Positions 61,202 to 64,000 of a DNA stretch of 64,000 nt are shown in pieces. The notes under the pieces are model-generated. The model worked only from the letters and a program-made list of their open reading frames with translations, was not told the origin of the DNA and did no database searches. Positions within the stretch are counted from its first letter, which is position 1. Every line of letters begins with the position of its first letter. A program made the position numbers and the translations under genes. This DNA is from Pseudomonadota bacterium (GTDB lineage: Bacteria > Pseudomonadota > Alphaproteobacteria > Acetobacterales > Acetobacteraceae), in assembly GCA_021809435.1 (NCBI GenBank), contig JAKBAD010000006.1, forward strand, positions 84,242-148,241. Direction: 5' to 3'.

Positions 61202-64000
61202 ATGGGTGACGTATATTTTAATCACCGCTCGAGGAAGTCTCGGGAAAAAATGCTGCTGTCCAGCGTTGCCGTGTCGGCGCTGGTGCTTGGTCTCTCGGCC
61301 CCGGTTGCCAATGCCGTCACCACCTCGACGGTGATTGACAGCCTTGGTAACCTCACCGTCGATGCCTATGCCGCTCTGCTGGCGGGGCTTACCAACGTGT
61401 CCACCGGCACCACCTCGGCCAACAGCATTTCGGTCAATGCCGCGCTGAGCAACGAGACGGTGGCTAATCAGCTCACCAATTATTCAACAACTTCTGGTGT
61501 TGCCACCAGCTCGTCGAACACGGCGAACTCCATTCTGGCCAGCGCCACCGGCAACACCCAGACCAGCACCGCCAGCCTCACCGCCATTGGCAATAACACC
61601 ACCACCGGCGCCAATGGCCTCGCCTCGCTGATCTCGACCGCCAACGTGCCCAACGGCGCGGCGCTCACCACCGTGAAATCTTCGGTCACCAACAGCACGC
61701 TGATCAGCTCTACCGCCGATATCGTGGCGGGCAGCTCGGTCAGCCAGACCGGCAATAAAATTGCCGCCACCACCACGCTGAACAACGCCTCCACCGCGCT
61801 CACCGGTTCGCTGCCCAGCACCTATACCGGTGCTGGCGAGCAAGGGGGGGTGACGCTGAACCCAACCGGGCTGGCGGTTTCCACCAGCACGGGCACGGCG
61901 AACTTCACGCCGCCCGGTGGCACCTCGGCGCCGTATAACACCAGCACCACCAACGTGACCCAGTCGGCTGATAAGCTGAATGCCACGGGCAATATTCTGG
62001 CCAGCACCAGCCAGCTGAATAATGCGGCGGGCCAGGGCGCGGGCAGCACCGCCTCGGCCACGAACAATAAGGTTGCATTGGATGTAACGAGCAACGCCAC
62101 GGCTCCCGCTGTTTACAATGCCACCAATGTCAATCTGAACAACTCGTCCAACAGCATCAGCTCCACCTTCACCGGCAATGCCGCGGCGGCGGATGTTGGT
62201 GTCACGCTGGGCACGGGCGCGCCGGTGATGAACGGCTCGGCGGCCATCAGCAATCTGCAGCAGAACCTGTCTGATGTTGCTTCGGCCACCGCCATGGCGG
62301 CATATACACAATCTAAAATTGATACGTCGGTTGGCTCTAATAATTTGACCTCTAAAGCCGTTGGGCTTTATAGCTCTACGGTCAACACCAACAACAACGT
62401 TATTTCGTCAACCGCCACGGGTAATGCGGCGGTGGCGGCGCCGGGGGGCAGCGCGGCGGCGGGCAATGTGCTGAGCCTGGGCGCTGGCGTGTCGCTGGCG
62501 GGTGTCACCACCACCCAAGCCAACAGCATCAACGCGGTTGGCGGCGGCGCAACCGTGGCCAGCTCGACGACCTATACCAATCAGACCAATCCTGCGGTGT
62601 CCTACACCCCGACTCCGCTGGTTAACGGCACGGTGATTGGCACCACCAACACGGCGGCCGATCTCTCGGTCGCCAGCTTCCAGGTGAATAATACCGCGCC
62701 GCTGAATGCTGACACCAAAACTAGCTGGGTAAATAGTTATTTTGATGGTGCGGCCGGGTCGGTTATCAACACCAATAATAATGTCGTCACATCGTCGGTC
62801 ATCAGCAATAACGTTTCTAATGCGATTCTGGCGCCTGGTGCCGGGGCCATTGCCACTGCCTATATCAACGGTACGGCGGCTATCACCAATGCTCAGCAAG
62901 CCACCGACTCATCAGTTTCAGCCACTACCGCAAACAGTTTTGTCTCGTCGTTTGTTGGTGTAAACACTCTTGCCCCAGTGACGGGTACGGTTGAAAACCT
63001 GCTTGGCAACAGCATTGGCTCCAGCGCCCTGACCAACAGCGCCGCCAACAGCGTGGTTGTCGCGGCCGATACGGTCGGCGCCACGGCGCACGGCGCCACG
63101 GCGGCCTCGGCTCTGCTCAGCGCTGACCTGACCAGCTTCAATAATGGTAGCAACGTGACCGCGACGCCATCCTTGACCACTTCTGGCACCGCCAACAGCG
63201 GTGTGCCGGTGGCAAGCAGCGGTGCGGCGGCGGGTGTGTCGGTCAATAATCTGCAATATGCGGTTGGGTCCAATGCCACGGCGACGACGTCTAATAGTTC
63301 TATTTACACTTATCTGAATTCCTCCACCGGGTTCTCTAACAATGCGGTGACCATTGCCGGTCAGGCGGGCACGTTTGCCCAGCAGGCGGTGGCTGAGAAT
63401 AACGTCGCCAGCAATGGTGTGTCGCTCACGGCCACCACCCTCACCGGCACCGCCGGCATTACCGATGCCCAGCTGAGCACCAGCAACGCGGCGGCCGATG
63501 TCGTCGGATATCTGCTGACTGTGAACGTGCAAAACAACACCAATGCTCAGCCGGTCAGCAACTCGACGCTGACGATTGGCACGGGCGTTAATGCCAGCGG
63601 CACGCCCAACGGCACGGGTGGAAATGTTGTGCGTTCGTTGGCTTATAATAACCAGGGTACCGATACGCTCTCGGTCAACGCCGCCACCGCCGCGGTCCCG
63701 GCGCAGGGCACTCCCGGCGCGGCCACCTCGGTTGGCTTCAACGCCACGCAGCTGCCCTCTCCGCAGGTGAATGCGGCGTTTGGCTCGCTGGCGGCGCAGC
63801 AATCCACCGGCACCTCGTCGGCCACCATCACGGCGGCTGGCACTCACTGGGCGCCTGTGGCGCTGAGAGATGTGGCCCTGAGCACCACGGGCAGCACTGT
63901 CTCGGTGGCGGGGAATGAGCTGGTGGCCGCGGCCTACAGCAACCAGGAGGTCAATACCGGTAATATTCAAACCGGTGTGCTGACGGCTGGCACCGTCGCG
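61202..64000 (+). CDS. Giant N/S/T-rich repeat surface protein (truncated by window end)
   Basis: The frame stays open for all 933 codons to the right edge. An N-terminal signal peptide (MLLSSVAVSALVLGLSAPVANA, in a Lys/Arg-rich leader) starts a low-complexity chain of Asn, Ser, Thr, Ala, Val and Gly with almost no Cys, Trp, His or charged residues. Degenerate units share N-N-x-[IV]-x-[SA]-[ST]-x(2-4)-N patterns, e.g. NSISSTFTGNAAA, NVISSTATGNAAV and NVVTSSVISNNVSN. This suggests a beta-solenoid or fibre-forming adhesin or S-layer protein. AGGGA lies 10 bases upstream of the ATG. No secretion system is visible next to it. Confidence 0.75.
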   Translation, partial: MGDVYFNHRSRKSREKMLLSSVAVSALVLGLSAPVANAVTTSTVIDSLGNLTVDAYAALLAGLTNVSTGTTSANSISVNAALSNETVANQLTNYSTTSGVATSSSNTANSILASATGNTQTSTASLTAIGNNTTTGANGLASLISTANVPNGAALTTVKSSVTNSTLISSTADIVAGSSVSQTGNKIAATTTLNNASTALTGSLPSTYTGAGEQGGVTLNPTGLAVSTSTGTANFTPPGGTSAPYNTSTTNVTQSADKLNATGNILASTSQLNNAAGQGAGSTASATNNKVALDVTSNATAPAVYNATNVNLNNSSNSISSTFTGNAAAADVGVTLGTGAPVMNGSAAISNLQQNLSDVASATAMAAYTQSKIDTSVGSNNLTSKAVGLYSSTVNTNNNVISSTATGNAAVAAPGGSAAAGNVLSLGAGVSLAGVTTTQANSINAVGGGATVASSTTYTNQTNPAVSYTPTPLVNGTVIGTTNTAADLSVASFQVNNTAPLNADTKTSWVNSYFDGAAGSVINTNNNVVTSSVISNNVSNAILAPGAGAIATAYINGTAAITNAQQATDSSVSATTANSFVSSFVGVNTLAPVTGTVENLLGNSIGSSALTNSAANSVVVAADTVGATAHGATAASALLSADLTSFNNGSNVTATPSLTTSGTANSGVPVASSGAAAGVSVNNLQYAVGSNATATTSNSSIYTYLNSSTGFSNNAVTIAGQAGTFAQQAVAENNVASNGVSLTATTLTGTAGITDAQLSTSNAAADVVGYLLTVNVQNNTNAQPVSNSTLTIGTGVNASGTPNGTGGNVVRSLAYNNQGTDTLSVNAATAAVPAQGTPGAATSVGFNATQLPSPQVNAAFGSLAAQQSTGTSSATITAAGTHWAPVALRDVALSTTGSTVSVAGNELVAAAYSNQEVNTGNIQTGVLTAGTVA

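Noticed and set aside
61484..63970. Several minus-strand frames rich in Arg, Gly and Val opposite the giant repeat protein
   Set aside because: Products of the repetitive sense strand; the plus-strand frame has a signal peptide, ribosome-binding site and no stop for 2.8 kb.
1..64000. tRNA, rRNA, CRISPR and riboswitch search by eye
   Set aside because: No cloverleaf-like segments with TTCRANNC loops, no repeat-spacer arrays and no conserved riboswitch cores were recognised; a covariance-model search would be decisive.

Overview
The window is a dense, GC-rich, gene-packed stretch of a Gram-negative chromosome. Outer-membrane porins, TolC/RND and Rieske systems, class III ribonucleotide reductase and Acr3 arsenic genes all point to a metabolically versatile facultative anaerobe. 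Gene content (phenylacetate and vanillate-type aromatic catabolism, arsenic resistance, UbiUVT, DcaP-like porin) would fit an alphaproteobacterium, perhaps an acidophilic Acetobacteraceae such as Acidocella or Acidiphilium. That placement is inference from gene content; there is no rRNA in the window. No tRNA, rRNA, CRISPR array or intact insertion sequence was recognised.

Region by region. (1) 1-10392: nearly complete phenylacetyl-CoA pathway. It holds the end of the epoxidase operon (paaC partial, paaD, paaE), then paaK-paaI-paaG on the minus strand, divergent from paaJ, a paaF/paaH fusion and paaZ; a TetR-type palindrome lies in the divergent promoter. (2) 10556-11770: lone FAD monooxygenase. 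(3) 11879-16311: a functional-amyloid-like (Fap-like) export cluster. It contains a C39-type peptidase, four small Sec-type secreted proteins and an outer-membrane beta-barrel with an N-terminal coiled coil and polyglutamine tract. Three of the small proteins share a Gly-Gly motif soon after the signal peptide. (4) 16390-21324: XylR/DmpR-type sigma-54 activator, then a VanA/VanB-type Rieske demethylase with a divergent LysR regulator. (5) 21311-24686: YeeE/YedE pair divergent from arsR-arsC-arsC-acr3. (6) 24687-26557: broken region with a host-attachment-type protein and a truncated alcohol dehydrogenase. (7) 26677-33497: surface-polysaccharide cluster (ferredoxin, sulfotransferase, two glycosyltransferases, DUF4214-type proteins, SGNH protein) ending in a degenerate peptide deformylase. 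(8) 33570-47323: RND tripartite pump with cytochrome c, two-component system and MFS transporter, then an ABC importer with DcaP-like porin. (9) 47430-50293: cytochrome b561-type protein divergent from a second two-component system. (10) 50310-55776: oxygen-independent ubiquinone synthesis (ubiT-ubiU-ubiV) divergent from anaerobic ribonucleotide reductase (nrdD-nrdG), with an FNR-like box and tandem NrdR-like boxes between. (11) 55890-60394: ABC importer of the ferric-iron type, an FTR1-like membrane protein and a 55-residue membrane microprotein. (12) 61202-64000: start of a giant N/S/T-rich repeat surface protein running off the right edge.

The most unusual signal is the C39/Gly-Gly/amyloid-like cluster in region 3. 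Other points worth attention are the deformylase homologue missing two metal ligands, a UbiU lacking one of the four cluster cysteines, a ferredoxin apparently started at CTG, and several well-formed operator palindromes.
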